Below, piece after piece: positions 22,828-33,501 of a DNA stretch of 39,863 nt (its first letter is position 1; the number at the start of each line of letters is the position of its first letter). The stretch is taken from assembly GCA_002104985.1 (NCBI GenBank), contig MCGO01000286.1, positions 1-39,863 on the forward strand, written 5' to 3'. This DNA comes from Rhizoclosmatium globosum (taxonomy: Eukaryota > Chytridiomycota > Chytridiomycetes > Chytridiales > Chytriomycetaceae). The notes beneath the pieces are model-generated. The model made no database searches, was not told the DNA's origin, and was given only the letters and a program-made list of their open reading frames with translations. The position numbers and the translations under genes were made by a program.

Positions 22828-23295
22828 ATTTGGTTTTTGTGGGTTTTTTGAAGTAAAGAGTACTGTTTGGGTTTTGGGTTTTTTTGTTTTTTTTTTGAGG
22901 GGGAAGAAGAGCCTTTGTTTTTTCTGGAAAGGGAAGGTTGTTAGTGTTTGGTTTGATGAAGGAGGGAAGCAGGAGAGGCGGTGGATGGCCTAGGGGCCGA
23001 TGGCAAGGGTGAAGGTATGAATCGTCGCTCACTTTTTGACTTTGGGTGAAGAAAAAGAAAGCTATTTTTGGCTCGACAAAGACAAATATTCCGATTGCCC
23101 AACAAGCTTTCTTTCCTGGTTACCTGCGTTTCACTCGTGTTTCATTAATCGAGTAGTTTGATACATTGAATACCTCCTAGAAATCCGAGGCCTCAATGTT
23201 GCTCATTCCGCAAACCCCGAAATCCAAGCAGATCTGATGAGAAGTATATAACGCGATAAAACAATATACGATTTTATTCACAATCTCTACAATTC
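22828..23295. other. PAB1 upstream region and USP1 3' flank
   Basis: No gene seen. The part next to 22828 is the minus-strand PAB1 leader and promoter, containing pyrimidine-rich tracts (poly-T and GGGAAGG runs on the plus strand). The rest is the 3' flank of the USP gene ending at 23296. Confidence 0.5.
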
Positions 23296-23898
23296 TTAGA
23301 CAATCTTACTAGTGTTGGATGGCAACAAGGTGAAAGACTGAAAAACAGATTCATCAATAGCCTTCATAGTCTTGGCTTCCTCCTCTGAAGGCTTCGCAAT
23401 CACTACTGGACAGTGACAGTGGTGCGCACAATAATCGGAAACACTTCCAATGAAGCCTCTAGATAATGCATCAGCGCCTCTGCTTCCAACAATCAAGGCA
23501 GTGGCGTTCAACTGAGCAACCTCACGAACAATGCTCTCTTTGGTGGAGACATACGATGGGTGGATGGAAACAGCCTTGTAAGCGTATTCCTTGGATGCCA
23601 AAATCTTGGCGTATTTGGTCAACAATGCGTGGCTTTCGTCTTTGGCAGACGCGGGATGGACAATTGGTTCGGCTGGGGCTAAGGGAGCATCAAGTCCTGA
23701 ATTGATGCCAAGTGGGGCATTCTTGTGGTGCTGGACGTTCAACAGCAGAACGTAATCGTCTTGGCGGAGGTAGTGCTCGAGAGCCCAGTTGAATGCGTAC
23801 TCGGAAAACTTGGATGAGTCAAGGGCGATGGCAATTGTTCGCTTGTATGGGGCAGCGCCTTGAGTCTCGGTGGAGTTCTGGATCTCGTCGACAGTCAT
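23296..23898 (-). CDS. Universal stress protein 1
   Basis: Single-exon USP-domain protein of 200 residues. USPs are small Rossmann-like cytosolic proteins, many binding ATP, linked to stress tolerance. ATG 23898 (MTVDEIQ) is chosen because USP6 and USP7 start alike; the open frame extends further upstream. Seen: RTIAIALDSSKFSEYAFNWAL (strand 1 with its Asp), DDYVLLLNVQHH, SYVSTKESIVREV, then the ATP loop VGSRG-9x-GS (GADALSRGFIGSVS) and DYCAHHCHCPVVIAKPSEEE. The loop fits the G-2x-G-9x-G(S) pattern of ATP-binding USPs. Very close to USP7 and USP6 on the other strand. Two TGAGTCA sites lie upstream. Confidence 0.93.
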   Translation of the reverse strand: MTVDEIQNSTETQGAAPYKRTIAIALDSSKFSEYAFNWALEHYLRQDDYVLLLNVQHHKNAPLGINSGLDAPLAPAEPIVHPASAKDESHALLTKYAKILASKEYAYKAVSIHPSYVSTKESIVREVAQLNATALIVGSRGADALSRGFIGSVSDYCAHHCHCPVVIAKPSEEEAKTMKAIDESVFQSFTLLPSNTSKIV

Positions 23899-23992
23899 CT
23901 TAATTATTGTTGTTTGGCTTTTTGGTTTGTTTTTTGTAGAGGTTGGGGTGAGGTGGGTGTTGCGTTTTATAGGATAATCTCCATGTGCGGAG

Positions 23993-24028
23993 TGAGTCAA
24001 AGTTGCCTTTCGTTACACACTTGAGTCA
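23993..24028. promoter_or_regulatory. Two TGAGTCA sites upstream of USP1
   Basis: TGAGTCA at 23993-23999 and 24022-24028, 95-130 bp before the minus-strand USP1 ATG (23898). This is the AP-1/Gcn4-type bZIP site that recurs before the USP genes in this window. Confidence 0.6.
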
Positions 24029-24111
24029 CAAGTGGGTGTTCGACGCCACCGAGAACCCTTCTTTGTCGAGAATTCTTTATTTTCGTTATAACAAATGAGA
24101 CTCAAACTGTA

Positions 24112-25811
24112 TTAAACGTGTAGAAGCAAGAACGCGGCCACCAAAATAATCCAATGAACTTTCGTAATTTTAGTGGCGCTGGTCGTTGCAGTCGGGGGAT
24201 TGGTTTGCGCAAACAATACTCCTCCGTCGTTCCAGAACTTGCATTTGGTCAAAGTATCGGCACCGACAGTTTCCAAAACTCCTGAAAGTCCCTCATCGAT
24301 CACAACAACCTGTCCACCGTTATTAAATGGTGGCCACTTGAAACCAACAGAAGTGCTGGCATCAGGCGCACCGCCAAATATGAAGTTTGTGTAAGCAGCA
24401 ATCAAAGCTTGTGCCACTTTCTGATCGGAGGGAGTAAGTAACGTCTTATAATTCCAAACAAACTGAAGTTCCGCGGAGTGAAAAACACCCAGATTTTGTA
24501 ACGCTGAACTAGCGAGTAACGAAGGGATAATATTGAATCGTGCACGATATATAAGCGACGAATTCTGAGCGGAAGATGCTGCCACCGCCGAAGTGTGAAT
24601 GGGACAAACGTAAAACGCATCACCTAGCGCGTCTGCTGCTGCTTCGAAATATGGCTGATATGGTCCGACTGACTGGTACGCCGAAGGAGGATAAATGACT
24701 TGGACTTGGTTTAGGGCGGATGCATTCAAGAAGGAAAACTGGGTTGCCTCAAATGAAAGCGCAGCCGAAGGACTTGGATAGGCTTTAAAGAGAGCTGAGA
24801 AGAGTGTGCCTTCGTTTGTGTTGTACATCCATATAATGGGAATATTTTGAGCATTTCCGGAGTAAACAGTCAAGAGAGGAGGCTTGACCAGGTATACTCC
24901 GTCAACAACAGGAAGATAGAGAGTTGGAAGGGAAGTGGCGGCTGTGGCAAGTGCAGATGCTGAGGCGTTACGAAGACAAGCAAGAACTCCGGAACTTGGG
25001 CAATTCAAATTGGATGCGAGAGTGTTGTAGTAGCTTTGGAAGTTGGCGACGAATCCAGTGTTCAGGTTGACAGATCCAGATTCCATGATGGCTTGTTGGA
25101 AGAGTGGAGATGGAGAAAGCTTGGCAGCCATATGGAAGTGGACTGAGCGTGCACCAGCAGATTCACCCCAGGCTGTCACTCTTGCTGGATCACCTCCAAA
25201 CTTTGCAATGTACTTTTGGACCCATTCGAATGCCGCCTTTTGATCCAAAAGACCTGCATTCAAACTCCCTTCCTTGCGAAGATCCTCAGAAGCAAGAAAA
25301 CCAAAGTATCCGAGACGATAGTTGAAAGTTACAACGATTGGACGTTTCCCTTCTGGTGCTCCTTGAATGAAGTTTGTTCCATTGTAAATTTGACTTGCCG
25401 ACGAACCCTCAGTAAAATAGCCACCGTAAATCCACACCACAACTGGAAGAGGGGACGAAGAACTCTCCAAGGGAGCCCAGACGTTGATTGTGAGACAGTC
25501 TTCAGAGAATCCAGTGGCAGGACCCGAAATTGGAATGCAAGAACTTCCAAACGACGTTGCCTGGATCAGCGTAGAGGCTTTGAGCGGAGGTTGTGGCGGC
25601 TTAAAACGAAGAGGTCCAACTGGAGGGGCTGCGTATGGAATTCCGAGGAACGAAGCAACTGTGTCTTGAGTGGAGCCCTATTAATAAGATCGGTCAAGAC
25701 GAGAAAGGATTTCTAAAGTGAGTCGATGATTCTTACTTGAATAGTTGCGTAGTCAAGGGTCACAGTCTGTGCAGATGCAAGAGCGATGAACAAGGTGAAA
25801 ACTGAGAGCAT
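24112..25811 (-). CDS. Secreted type-B carboxylesterase/lipase, probable GPI anchor
   Basis: Alpha/beta-hydrolase of the carboxylesterase type-B family, hydrolysing ester bonds; substrate unknown. Exons 25811-25737 and 25677-24112 join in phase 0 to 546 residues. Signal peptide MLSVFTLFIALASA; N-terminal FLGIPYAAPPVGPLRF and SEDCLTINVWAP are family signatures. The nucleophile elbow GESAGA places Ser near residue 198; the acidic residue is in NTNEGT and the His in FHSAELQFVW. The oxyanion loop reads VVWIYGGYF, where HGG is usual, so Tyr replaces His. The C-terminus ends in a hydrophobic run (HWIILVAAFLLLHV), typical of a GPI signal, implying a surface enzyme. It is divergent to USP2. Confidence 0.93.
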
Positions 25812-26182
25812 CTTAAAACTCTTAATTTTAAGGTTGTGAAGACAAAAGCAGACTCCATTTCTTGGCATTCAATCAAAAACATTATTTTCATAATTCAATA
25901 TAACATCGTGACGCATCCAAGTACTTTTATTATTCTTCAACAATAAAATTTGATGTCCTTCGGTTCTAAGATGGGTAAATCCAAGGTAGCTAGGAAATTC
26001 CACGTAGACTCACCCCAAAAAATTATTGCACAGCAGTCCCTTTGTTATACGATTTTTATGAAGTCCATATCTTGAATGTTCAATGGAAGAAGCTTTCAGC
26101 GTTCTCAATTTGATGCAACTTTGACTCACAATCCAACAACTTGGAAAGCCACTTTCAAATAATTCACTCAAAAAACACACGA
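25812..26182. other. Divergent intergenic region, esterase and USP2
   Basis: 371 bp between two divergent start codons. It holds the promoters of both genes; the only recognisable element is a TGACTCA at 26122-26128, on the USP2 side. Confidence 0.5.
26122..26128. promoter_or_regulatory. TGACTCA site upstream of USP2
   Basis: AP-1/Gcn4-type heptamer TGACTCA, 54 bp before the USP2 ATG at 26183. Confidence 0.6.
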
Positions 26183-26755
26183 ATGACTGCAGATATCCAA
26201 GCTTCAGAGCCTTCAACGCCTGAAAAGCGCATCATTGCAATCGCTTTGGATGCTTCCAAGTTTTCTGACTACGCCTTCCACTGGGCTCTCGATCACTACC
26301 TCCGTCCCAGCGATCACGTCCTCCTTCTAAATGTACAGCAACACGCAAGCGCATATATTGCCGGTAACATCCTCATCCACGACCCTTTCACTCCCGTCGA
26401 TACAACCACCAGTCTGTCTCCCAAAGACGAAAGCCACGCTCTTCTCGCGCGATACGTGAGAATACTCGAATCCAAGAAATCTGTTGCATCGTTCAAGGCG
26501 GTTTCAATCCATCCGTCGTATGTGTCCATCAAGGAAAGTATCGTGCGTGAGGTGGCTGTTTTGAAAGCAACGGTGTTGATTGTTGGGAGTCGCGGATTAG
26601 ATGGAATGAGTCGAGGATTTTTAGGAAGTGTGAGTGATTACTGTGCTCATCACTGTCATTGTCCTGTCGTGATTGTGAGACCTTCGGAAGAGGATGTCAA
26701 GAAGTTTGGTACCAGTTTTGAAGTTGCTGCTATGGCTGCCAGAGGCCCATTTTGA
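26183..26755 (+). CDS. Universal stress protein 2
   Basis: Single exon, 190 residues, starting MTADIQASEPSTP. Strand 1 is RIIAIALDASKFSDYAFHWAL; the middle has DHVLLLNVQQH and SYVSIKESIVREV; the ATP loop VGSRG-LDGMSRGFL-GSVSD spans eight rather than nine residues between GSRG and GS if D-G is counted strictly, otherwise the pattern is kept; the end is YCAHHCHCPVVIVRPSEED. The C-terminal tail (FEVAAMAARGPF) differs from the other copies. Convergent with USP3. Confidence 0.93.
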   Translation: MTADIQASEPSTPEKRIIAIALDASKFSDYAFHWALDHYLRPSDHVLLLNVQQHASAYIAGNILIHDPFTPVDTTTSLSPKDESHALLARYVRILESKKSVASFKAVSIHPSYVSIKESIVREVAVLKATVLIVGSRGLDGMSRGFLGSVSDYCAHHCHCPVVIVRPSEEDVKKFGTSFEVAAMAARGPF

Positions 26756-26805
26756 AATTATTTTATCTTTTTGAAATTAAATCATCATTTATATAGCGTG
26801 GAAAT

Positions 26806-26827
26806 AAAGTGAAGCATGCTTCACTTT
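26806..26827. repeat. 22-bp perfect palindrome between convergent USP genes
   Basis: AAAGTGAAGCA is followed immediately by its exact reverse complement, making a 22-bp palindrome about 50 bp past the USP2 stop and about 70 bp past the USP3 stop. It may help end or process both transcripts; that is inference. Confidence 0.85.
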
Positions 26828-26899
26828 GTTCTTTGCCCCATAAGCCAACAAATCAACTGTATTTACAAAGAATGCAGAATCTCGAAGTAAAAGAAACAT

Positions 26900-27654
26900 C
26901 TACATCAATCCGACACGACTTGCGAGCTTCAAGGAATCCCCACGATTCATGCTCTCCTGCTCCGCCTCCTCCAACACCAACAATTCCTCTGGAGTAGGTT
27001 TCACAACCACCACGGAACAAGAACAGTGGGTAGAACAGTAATCCGAGGTTCTTGGCATGAGGGTTTTCGTCAACGAACGTGAAAGGGTTGGACCCCGCGA
27101 TCCCATCAATAACACATCCGGCTTGACTTCGTTCATGTACGAAACAATAGTTTGCTTCACTTTTCCAGCGAGACTAATACCCCTACTTCGAAACTAAAAT
27201 AGTTTGAAATCATTCGTGTTAGTTCCATCACATTCGGATCTTATCGGGAGCCTATCACTTCAGTCTTACCTCGTGTTCAGCGAGGATGTCCATGTATCCA
27301 CTCAACAGGTCTTTGCTAATTTGGACGAATCCGTCCATAACTTTCTTTGAGTAATCGGTTGTACGGAGAGAGAGAGGCTCAGAAGCTGGTGTTCGCACAT
27401 GCACGAGGAGGACAATGTCTGTTTCTTGGAGGTAGTTTTTGATTGCCCAGGTTACAGCGTATTCAGAGAACTTTGATTCATCCTGTTTTTGGGTGGACGA
27501 GGAAGGGTTAGGAGGCATAATAAGGGGAATGCTTCGAGGCAGTTAGTACCACTGTTATAGCAACTCTTCGCTGGGTTGGAATGGATGACGATGTTTGGAA
27601 CAGGTTCTGGACTGTCTCAGAAGGCTCGATTGTGATGGTGTCGGTGGCTGACAT
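26900..27654 (-). CDS. Universal stress protein 3, divergent, three exons
   Basis: 203 residues from exons 27654-27550, 27482-27270 and 27193-26900, all joined in phase 0 (introns 67 and 76 nt, the latter with GGAACTAAC branch point). Strand 1 is RRVAITV|DESKFSEYAVTWAI, interrupted by intron 1 just before the conserved Asp. It keeps LMGSRGPTLSRS and TSDYCSTHCSCSVVVVKPTPEE, but the GS that should close the ATP loop is missing (LTKTLMPRTSDYC), so ATP binding is doubtful. It is the only multi-exon USP on the minus strand. A near-match CGAGTCA (minus strand) lies at about 27707-27713. Head-to-head with the Ras gene. Confidence 0.9.
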
Positions 27655-27986
27655 GCTTTTGTTTTTGGCGAATGAATTTTGAGTTTCGGTTTTGGGCGGA
27701 GCAACTGTGACTCGGTACGCCACCTTGATTGAACGAATAGTTTAACATGAATAGATGGAGTAGTGGTATTAATAATTGATCTCTTCTGCTGGATTCCGTG
27801 GGCATGGTTCACCCGTAAATAATCCTGAAATAAACAAGAATTACTAAACAATCATTGCGTTTATTAAATGAGGTCAATTAAAGCTAACATCTTTCGATTG
27901 GAAGAAAAGCGATTGCGTCTTTGTCAGAAAAGGCACAAGCCACTCCCACTGTCCCACAGCCACGAAAGTTCTAGTCCAAAAACGGC
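27655..27986. other. Divergent region, USP3 and Ras
   Basis: 332 bp between divergent start codons. No gene seen; only a one-mismatch AP-1-like site near 27710 on the USP3 side. Confidence 0.4.
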
Positions 27987-28947
27987 ATGCACCACAACAT
28001 TGTTGTCTTGGGCGATGGAGCCGTTGGAAAGACTGGTGAGCTTCAGATACTAGTAACTACCTAGTGAAGCAGATGGCGGTGGATTCGGCAGTGGCTCCAG
28101 CTCGTTCCCAATTGCCAATTACCCCATGTGGCTTCGTCACTCATCAGAAACAACATTGAGTGATCGTTGTGACGATGCCTCATATGACGGACCTGCGAGT
28201 GATGTGGTTCTCCGACGAGATCCTGATCACACATCATGTGGTTTCGGCAGCCTCACTACCCAAACCTCCTCACCGCGCAACCCTTCAAACTTGCACCAAA
28301 CAATATCAACTAATACCTGCATAATAGCTCTCACAAGGCAGTTCTGTCTAAACAACTTTCCTGAGGTATTGCTCGATAACAGTGGATGAAACCCCAATAA
28401 CATCACCTTCCCTCAAAAACAAAAGGCATACGACCCAACAATCATAGACACCTACGTCAAAAAAGTGCTTATTGACGGCGACGAATGCGAACTGGAAGTC
28501 TTTGACACGGCAGGCCAAGAAGAGTTTATTGGGATGCGGGATCAATACTTTCGGGAAGGAGACGCCTTCCTCCTCGTTTATTCTGTAACTTCACGGGCCT
28601 CCTTTCAGTACATTAAGGAATTCAGAGCACAATTGCTGCGCATTCGAGAAGCATCTTCAGTCCCGATTGTGATTGTGGCGAACAAGTTTGATCTCTACAA
28701 CGAAAGAGAGGTTTCAACTCAGGAAGGGGCTGAATTGGCGAGAGTGCTCAAATGTGAGTTTGTGGAAACATCGGCAAAGACTCGGTACAATGTTGAAAGG
28801 TGAGCGTGTATGGAAAATTGATGGAATGTGTTATCGGATGACTAACCATAAACTAATTAATTTAGTGCCTTCTATATCGCTGTTCGTGCGCTTCGAAAAC
28901 GTCCAGTTGTCGTTAAACAAACAAAGAAGGATTGTATCATTATGTGA
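27987..28947 (+). CDS. Ras-family small GTPase with CaaX box
   Basis: A GTP-driven signalling switch anchored to membrane by prenylation. Four exons (27987-28035, 28328-28365, 28426-28799, 28866-28947) join in phase to 180 residues. G1 is GDGAVGKT (residues 9-16), switch I is YDPTIIDTY, G3 is DTAGQEEF, G4 is VANKFD, G5 is ETSAK, and the tail KQTKKDCIIM ends in a CaaX box after a basic stretch. Intron 1 is 292 nt with CTAAT branch point. The effector loop differs from the usual YDPTIEDSY: Glu is Ile, which may change effector choice. It sits between USP3 and USP4. Subfamily (Ras, Rap/Rsr1 or other) cannot be settled by eye. Confidence 0.95.
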
Positions 28948-29062
28948 ACACTGTAAATTTCCGTTCATTCTCCTTTCCCCATCCATTTCATCGTGTATTT
29001 AACTAAATAAAGAGTTCTTGTTTTTTCACTTCTTTATTTTAAGATATACACAATAATAGTTC

Positions 29063-29671
29063 TCATGCCAAGGGACCTGCTGCGGCAAGTGCAGCAAGTG
29101 GACCATCACTCACACCACCAAGTGGATACGCACCAATAATACCCATACTATTCAACTGCTCAGTAGTTGGCTTCACAATCAAAACAGAACAATGGCAGTG
29201 ATGTGCGCAATAGTCAGAAACACTTCCCAACAACGCCCGTGACACCGCATTCAACCCGCGCGACCCAATAATAAGCGTATCAACCTTATTCTCGTTCACG
29301 TAGTTGGCGATAACCTCCTTGGTGTGGCCATACAACCCATGGGCCTTGACATTGAATCCTTTCGCGGTGAGGATATCGAGCTGGGACTCGAGGAGTTCGC
29401 GGGATGCCTTGACATATGCGTTCTCGATTTTGGCAGAGTACTCGTTGTAATTGACGTCGTTGGCTGGGGGGATGACGTATGTTGGACGGACGTTGATGAG
29501 AATCACGAGGTCGTCTTTGTGGAGGTAGTGTGTGGAGGCCCATTGAACTGCGTGTGTGGAATATTTGGAGTTGTCAATTGCGATGGCGATGGTTCGCTTT
29601 GGGGATTGGTCGTTTGTTGGAGCGGGTGTGAGCTCGATGGTGGTTTGCTTTTGGGCTTCTGAGGCAGACAT
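29063..29671 (-). CDS. Universal stress protein 4
   Basis: Single exon, 202 residues; ATG 29671 (MSASEAQKQ) chosen over in-frame upstream codons because it fits the length of the family. Strand 1 RTIAIAIDNSKYSTHAVQWAS, then DDLVILINVRPTY, KEVIANYVNENKVDTLIIGSRG, the ATP loop closed by LLGSVSD, and YCAHHCHCSVLIVKPTTEQ. The loop matches the G-2x-G-9x-GS rule. An Ala/Gly-rich tail (GPLAALAAAGPLA) is unique to it. Convergent with the Ras gene, 115 bp between stops. Confidence 0.93.
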   Translation of the reverse strand: MSASEAQKQTTIELTPAPTNDQSPKRTIAIAIDNSKYSTHAVQWASTHYLHKDDLVILINVRPTYVIPPANDVNYNEYSAKIENAYVKASRELLESQLDILTAKGFNVKAHGLYGHTKEVIANYVNENKVDTLIIGSRGLNAVSRALLGSVSDYCAHHCHCSVLIVKPTTEQLNSMGIIGAYPLGGVSDGPLAALAAAGPLA

Positions 29672-30115
29672 TTTTTGGATTTTTAGGTTACTTTCGATGG
29701 TAAAGTTGGAGGGGAAGGTTGGCTCAGGGAGTCGGGTTTTTATATGTGGTGGCGAATCCTGAGTCATTAGTGTTGTGACTCACCGTATATCTTTTTGCAT
29801 TCAGTATGTGTACGACGGTGAGCCATGTGCAATTTTAACATAAATTAAACGACAAATAGGTATAAGTATTGGGAGCCTTAGGAAGTATGTGTAGAATGAT
29901 GTTGAGCACAAAAGGTGAAAGTGAAATACATCTATACATCAAGTCCGACACATTAATTCGGAAATTAATGCGTCTCTAGAGACAGTCTCAAAATGCGGAC
30001 AAAGGTTGAGTGCTTTTGACAAAATTGCACAGCCACATCCAGCCACAACCAGCCACGGGACGGAACCCATATAACTGCTAAGGATTTCCCAAGGAACGAC
30101 AATTGAAAAAACTGT
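29672..30115. other. Divergent region, USP4 and membrane protein A
   Basis: 444 bp between divergent starts. It contains TGAGTCA (29760-29766) and TGACTCA (29776-29782) near USP4. I see no gene. Confidence 0.5.
29760..29782. promoter_or_regulatory. Paired TGAGTCA/TGACTCA sites upstream of USP4
   Basis: Two AP-1/Gcn4-type heptamers start 16 bp apart, 89-111 bp before the minus-strand USP4 ATG. Confidence 0.65.
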
Positions 30116-33100
30116 ATGCACATCCTACCACTGCTCTCCCTCCTTCCACTCGCATTGGCCATCCAAGGCACCGAGTTCGACATCTGCGTCGCATCACGCT
30201 CATCCGGTCTCAGCGACATCAGCGGAGTCCAACGCCGCTTCGGAACAGACTGGACAAAAGACAACTGGACAGTCCAAGTCGCCCCGACACCCCACTCACA
30301 AGCCGTAAAGCCAAAAGACTCCGACATCGTCATCCGCACCACAAATTACATATCCGAAGAAGGTCCCGTAAACCTCACATACTCATGCCTCCAAAACGTT
30401 CCCACGGGCTCGTATGCAAAACTGACAAAGGTGATGCAGATCCCGAAGGAGCAGGTTTCCGCTGTGGACGATGGAGTTGTTGCGGTTGATTATTATGTGC
30501 ACAATCCGTTTTTTATGGCGGATGGGGCTATTGTTGAGGATGATGCGTTTTTGGATAATTTGGCGGAGACGGCGAGTGTTCCGCTTGGGTATGAGTTTGT
30601 GAATTTGACGTTTGTGGATGCGAAGGGTGGGGTTGTTGCGTGGTTTCTTGATGATAATGGGGGTGGGAATTATAGTACGGCGAAAGGAGTTAGTTCCAGA
30701 TATATTTATGTTCCGGAGGGTACACGATCGATTAAGGCTGAAATTTATGGGTCTGTTGGGTCTCCGCAAGATACTTTGCCTTCCAGTTTCTGTATTGGAA
30801 GATATTCTGTTTTCACTTGTAAGTTGTATTTCGTGTTGGTCGTTGGATCTTTAACAGTTTGAATAGACCAGTTTGACATCAAGTTCCGTGACCGAGTTCA
30901 AAAGATTGTGAATGTCACTTTCATTATCTGTTTGGCTTTCATTGTACTTGTCCCTCTGGCGATGCTCGTTGAAACTCGTCGTTACGGAAAGAATGCATTG
31001 TAAGTCGTATCAACATTACCCTCACTCTCATCTTTAACTCTTTTTTCAATATAGGAAAATGATCGACCTCGTTCACACTCAAGGATCTCGCTTGATCCGA
31101 GGAATGTTCTTTTCCCTCTGCGTATCGTTCCTGTATGCGACATATCAGTGGCTTACAGCAAAGAAGGGATCTCCTTACACTGTGATGCCGGTATTTAGTG
31201 GTATCGACTCCCAAAAGCTTGCTTCTTCGCATGCAGTGAAAGCTGTCAAGACTCCCGTTTTCATGCTTTGTTTCTTGATTATTGGTCTCATGTTCTGGCC
31301 AATCGCCATGTGTTACGGACACGTTAACGAAGGTTCTCGTCTTGCTGCGGTGTTGGGATTCTTGGCTGTTTTCAATATTGCGATCTTGCGTGGGTCTTTG
31401 CAGTATTTGCAAATGAATCCTTTAGATAGCGTGGCGATTGTTGTCTTTTATCACTGTAAGTTCGATTGAATTCACGTCTACAAGTTAAGCTAACTCTTTC
31501 CCGTCACAGTGATTGAGCTTTTCGCGTTTATCGCCATTACCGTATACTTTGCCGTCAGCATCGCCCAACCAGGTCGTTTCGAAAGCTACATCCGCAAAAC
31601 ATACTTCCACAACGCCATCCACGTAACATCCCTCCTCCGCAAAATCACCAACTCCGAACCCCCGAAAACCCCACCCCCAAAACCCTCAACACTCCTCTCC
31701 ACCCTAAAATCCAAATTCACAAAACTCGACGTCCGCCCCATCTGGATCCGCGGCCGCGAACTCAAATCCGAAACAACAACCACCTTCCTAAAAACCTCAC
31801 TCACACACGCCCCCGTCCGCCTCATCTCCCTCTTCTTCATGATCACGCTGTTCACATACACAGACATGGTCCTCTTCGTCTCCAAGATCTTCAGCGGCTC
31901 CCCGCGGATCGCGTGTGTCCTCGGGACGTCGTCGACGCTCATCACACGGGCTTTTGACACCGTGTTTCAGGTGCTTGAGGAGATTGGGCAGACGCAGTTG
32001 TTTGGCGAGAGTGTGAGGGAGTCGTTGGGGGATTTGGTGGGGCTTGGGAATATGGTTGATTTGTTTCAGAGGATGGTTCGTGGGAGTTGTGTTTGCGCGT
32101 GTTTGATGACGGGGGGATACTTGTGTTTAATGTTGTGGATTTGGCGATGACTGTCCGGCGGGATGTGGGGAGACTGCGGAAGGGGGATTATGGGTTTTGT
32201 TGGAGGGGGAGATGGGGGTTGTTAGTTCTGCTTTCGCGAGTCAGTTTATGGGGATTCAGATTGGGTTTGCGTTTATCGGAACGCTTTGTGAGTTGATTAT
32301 TTGTGCTTTTGTGGATTGGATTCTAATCTGGTTTATTATTAGGGACCTTATTCTGTTGTATGTTGATTTGCTTCCTCCTCGCGTGTTTCTTCTCTGTCGA
32401 AAAGCTTCGTCGTTTCTTGTGGGACTGGTTGATGCAGAATGGATTCATTTTAATTGCTGTTGTGGTCTCTTACATCCTTGGAAAGATTCAGCAATACGTT
32501 GTCAACCGTTTCTTCGTCGCTCACTATGAGGTCAAGGTTCCCGAAAAGAACAAGGTTGCTCTTGTTAGCACCAAGTTCTGGCTCAAAAACATTAACAAAT
32601 ATAATCAGATGGATTGTAAGTCTTTGTTTGTGTCTGTACCTTGATTCTAACTGTAGACACCAAGACCTCTTTTTGTTCCCGAATCTTATCAATGGTCTCA
32701 CTACATTCTTGGGTCAAATCATGACTACTTTTGTTGCCTCATTCATTTTCTCGTATCGTCTCGATAAGCGTGGCTTGATGCCCATGTTTTCCAAGTATTC
32801 TCTTTACCTGTCTTGGATCCTTCAGGAGCACCACCACAACAGTAAGTCTTAGAAGGATCTCAACGGGTTCAACTTAACTTTTCTTTTTGCAGATCCAATT
32901 GTTCATGTCGCAGTCAAACTCTTGCGTGACTCTGTCCTGCCAGAGAACCTATCCTCCATTCACGCGTTCACGAACCCTAAACAAAGAGGCACAAAAATCA
33001 CACGTCAGAACACAGTCACATCATTCCGTTACCTCATCTCTGATGAAGAGAATAAGGGCACCTCCACTTCCTTGAACTCTGCCTCTAAACGCGCACGCAC

Positions 33101-33365
33101 AAGATGGTTCCTCGCATACACACTCATCAAGAACCCAAATTTGTCAGGATACAGAAAACAACGCGTCCAGGAAACGTTGTTGGCTGAGTGGGTCAGTATG
33201 AACGAAGCTAAGCGCATTCGTAAGGAGGTGTTGGAAATGTTTGAGGCGCGGGAAGAAGAAGCAGCTGGCACAATTGTGAATGAGATGCGGGAGAGGGAGA
33301 ATGAGTTGTGGAAGTATGAGCGATTGGTCAAGTCGGAGGAGACTACCTTCAAGACTGCTGCTTGA
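30116..33365 (+). CDS. Large polytopic membrane protein A, STRA6-like at the C-terminal end
   Basis: Signal peptide MHILPLLSLLPLALA leads a ~250-residue extracellular region with sequons (NWT, NLT, NYST) and YSCLQN. About ten hydrophobic segments follow, for example FIICLAFIVLVPLAML, MFFSLCVSFLYATYQWL, VFMLCFLIIGLMFWPIAMCY, LISLFFMITLFTYTDMVLF and FASQFMGIQIGFAFIG, then a charged cytosolic tail. Exons: 30116-30818, 30867-30999, 31055-31455, 31510-32287, 32343-32615, 32657-32841, 32893-33365. With three missing bases restored (G run near 32117, T run near 32192, T run near 32673) all phases agree and the protein is about 982 residues. YSLYLSWILQEHHHNNP resembles the STRA6 (retinol-receptor) C-terminal block Y..FL..E....HP; that match is weak, so the function is unproved. 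A paralogue starts at 37407. Confidence 0.7.
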
Positions 33366-33501
33366 TTGAGAGAGTTCTTTGGTACAGCTCTTTTACATGA
33401 ATAAATCAAGCGTATTACTTTATTGATTGATGGTTAACAAGACAATAAGTGGATGTCCGAAAACCAACAAACAAATCGAATCACCCACCAAAAAACAACG
33501 C

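Noticed and set aside
29324..29762. Plus-strand open frames opposite USP4
   Set aside because: Antisense shadows of the USP4 coding sequence.
30383..30769. Minus-strand 128-codon frame opposite membrane protein A
   Set aside because: Rich in Arg/Asn/Ile, a mirror of the coding strand; no independent evidence.
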